A stretch of 5,623 nucleotides of DNA from Rhodobiaceae bacterium (lineage in GTDB: Bacteria > Pseudomonadota > Alphaproteobacteria > Parvibaculales > Parvibaculaceae). A program made the translations under genes and the position numbers. Below the pieces are notes generated by a model. The model was not told the DNA's origin, did no database searches, and saw nothing but the letters and a program-made list of their open reading frames with translations. Positions 4,821-5,623 of this stretch are shown here, piece by piece. The DNA lies in NCBI GenBank assembly GCA_002746275.1, contig NVWR01000001.1, positions 168,934 through 174,556 on the forward strand, written 5' to 3'. Each line of letters begins with the position of its first letter. Within the stretch, counting starts at the first letter, position 1.

Positions 4821-5623
4821 ATGAGCGACAATCACGACAACAACCCAGATGATGAAACAACTCCCACGACAGGTGATGACGTGGTGCAGGAGTTTACAGG
4901 TGGTGTGCTTCCGGTACTTCCGCTGCGAGATATTGTCGTGTTCCCCCATATGATTGTTCCGCTCTTTGTTGGGCGGGTGAAGTCGGTTCGCGCACTTGAA
5001 GAAGTGATGCAGGACGACAAGCAAATTTTTCTCGTTGCGCAAAAAGATGCGAGTGAAGATGATCCGTCATCAGACGATATTTACGAGGTCGGCACTGTTG
5101 GTCAGGTTCTGCAGCTCCTGAAGCTCCCCGACCAAACTGTCAAAGTGCTTGTTGAAGGAACCACCCGCGCCCGGATCAAACGCTTTACGGACCGGGAAAA
5201 TTTCTTTGAAGCCGAAGTAGAGCCAGTCCCCGATACAGATCAAGACGATGATCGCCTCGAGGCGCTGGCCCGAACTGTTGTCAGCCATTTTGAAAATTAT
5301 GTGAAGCTCAACAAGAAGGTTCCGCCAGAGGTGTTGGGCGCGGTTTCGCAGATCGACGACTATCCGAAACTCGCCGATACAATTGCCAGCCATCTCGCCA
5401 TCAAGCTCGAAGAAAAGCAAGAGCTTCTGCAGATTTCGAGCACCGCCGAGCGGTTGGAGCGGGTTTACTCAATGATGGAAGGTGAAATTTCCGTCCTTAA
5501 TGTGGAAAAGAAAATCCGCAGCCGCGTGAAGCGCCAGATGGAGAAAACCCAGCGCGAGTATTATCTGAACGAACAAATGAAGGCGATCCAGAAGGAACTG
5601 GGCGGCGAAGGTGAAGACGGCCG
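4821..5623 (+). CDS. lon: ATP-dependent protease Lon, N-terminal part, 3' truncated
   Basis: The frame opens at ATG 4821 and stays open to the window edge: 267 complete codons of a protein that is usually about 800 residues. Lon is a hexameric AAA+ serine protease that degrades misfolded and some regulatory proteins. The visible part is the substrate-binding N-terminal domain: PVLPLRDIVVFPHMIVPLFVG (31-51, given as PVLPLRDIVVFPHM and IVPLFVG), EVGTVGQVLQLLKLPDQTVKVLVEG (89-113 region), and the helical linker RVKRQMEKTQREYYLNEQMK followed by AIQKELGG (about 235-262). The ATPase motifs and the Ser-Lys dyad lie beyond the right edge. A 28-residue polar, Asp/Asn/Thr-rich head precedes the conserved start. 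The start is constrained by an in-frame TAA at 4815-4817, and AAGGG lies seven bases upstream. Position directly after clpX is typical of proteobacteria. Confidence 0.98.
   Translation, partial: MSDNHDNNPDDETTPTTGDDVVQEFTGGVLPVLPLRDIVVFPHMIVPLFVGRVKSVRALEEVMQDDKQIFLVAQKDASEDDPSSDDIYEVGTVGQVLQLLKLPDQTVKVLVEGTTRARIKRFTDRENFFEAEVEPVPDTDQDDDRLEALARTVVSHFENYVKLNKKVPPEVLGAVSQIDDYPKLADTIASHLAIKLEEKQELLQISSTAERLERVYSMMEGEISVLNVEKKIRSRVKRQMEKTQREYYLNEQMKAIQKELGGEGEDG

Noticed and set aside
4650..5042. Minus-strand open frame of 130 codons over the lon start
   Set aside because: The plus strand clearly encodes the Lon N-terminal domain here; the antisense frame has no supporting motif.
1..5623. Mobile element, CRISPR array, tRNA or new defence system
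   Set aside because: No transposase, spaced direct repeats, tRNA-like fold or defence domain was seen; the genes are mostly core housekeeping functions.

Overview
The window is an alphaproteobacterial protein quality-control locus in the order tig - (gluQ and an EF-hand lipoprotein gene on the opposite strand) - clpP - clpX - lon. The assignment to Alphaproteobacteria rests on the gene order and on signature protein stretches: the ClpP N-terminus ([16 protein letters not shown]), the trigger factor C-terminal body (FPGQE...[10 protein letters not shown]) and the Lon start (PVLPLRDIVVFPHM). I cannot name a genus. A low count of GANTC sites would fit a lineage with the cell-cycle methyltransferase CcrM, but no ccrM gene is in view.

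Layout. Bases 1-498 hold the 3' end of tig (trigger factor), which ends in an unusual Lys/Ala-rich histone H1-like tail and is followed by a strong intrinsic terminator (524-554). Bases 591-2036 hold two minus-strand genes, probably one transcription unit: a predicted lipoprotein with four canonical EF-hand loops (2036-1491), then gluQ (1451-591), a glutamyl-queuosine tRNA(Asp) synthetase that has lost most of the zinc site known from E. coli. gluQ converges on tig. A 286-base divergent region separates the EF-hand gene from clpP. clpP (2323-2952) and clpX (3258-4532) encode the two parts of the ClpXP protease with all catalytic motifs intact. The 305-base gap between them holds no convincing gene, but it contains an operator-like palindrome, alternative hairpins and a hairpin directly before the clpX ribosome binding site. 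clpX ends at a strong hairpin terminator (4563-4601). The lon gene begins at 4821 and runs off the right edge after about 267 codons.

Together: trigger factor receives nascent chains at the ribosome, ClpXP degrades tagged or regulatory substrates, and Lon degrades misfolded proteins. GluQ is a tRNA modification enzyme and the EF-hand lipoprotein is a presumed envelope Ca2+-binding protein. Neither has an obvious mechanistic tie to proteolysis, and they look like a two-gene insertion on the opposite strand of a conserved cluster.

I found no mobile element, CRISPR array, tRNA or rRNA. Most of the window is well-known core machinery. The less explained parts are the EF-hand lipoprotein, the trigger factor tail, the zinc-site loss in GluQ, and the cis-elements upstream of clpX and lon.
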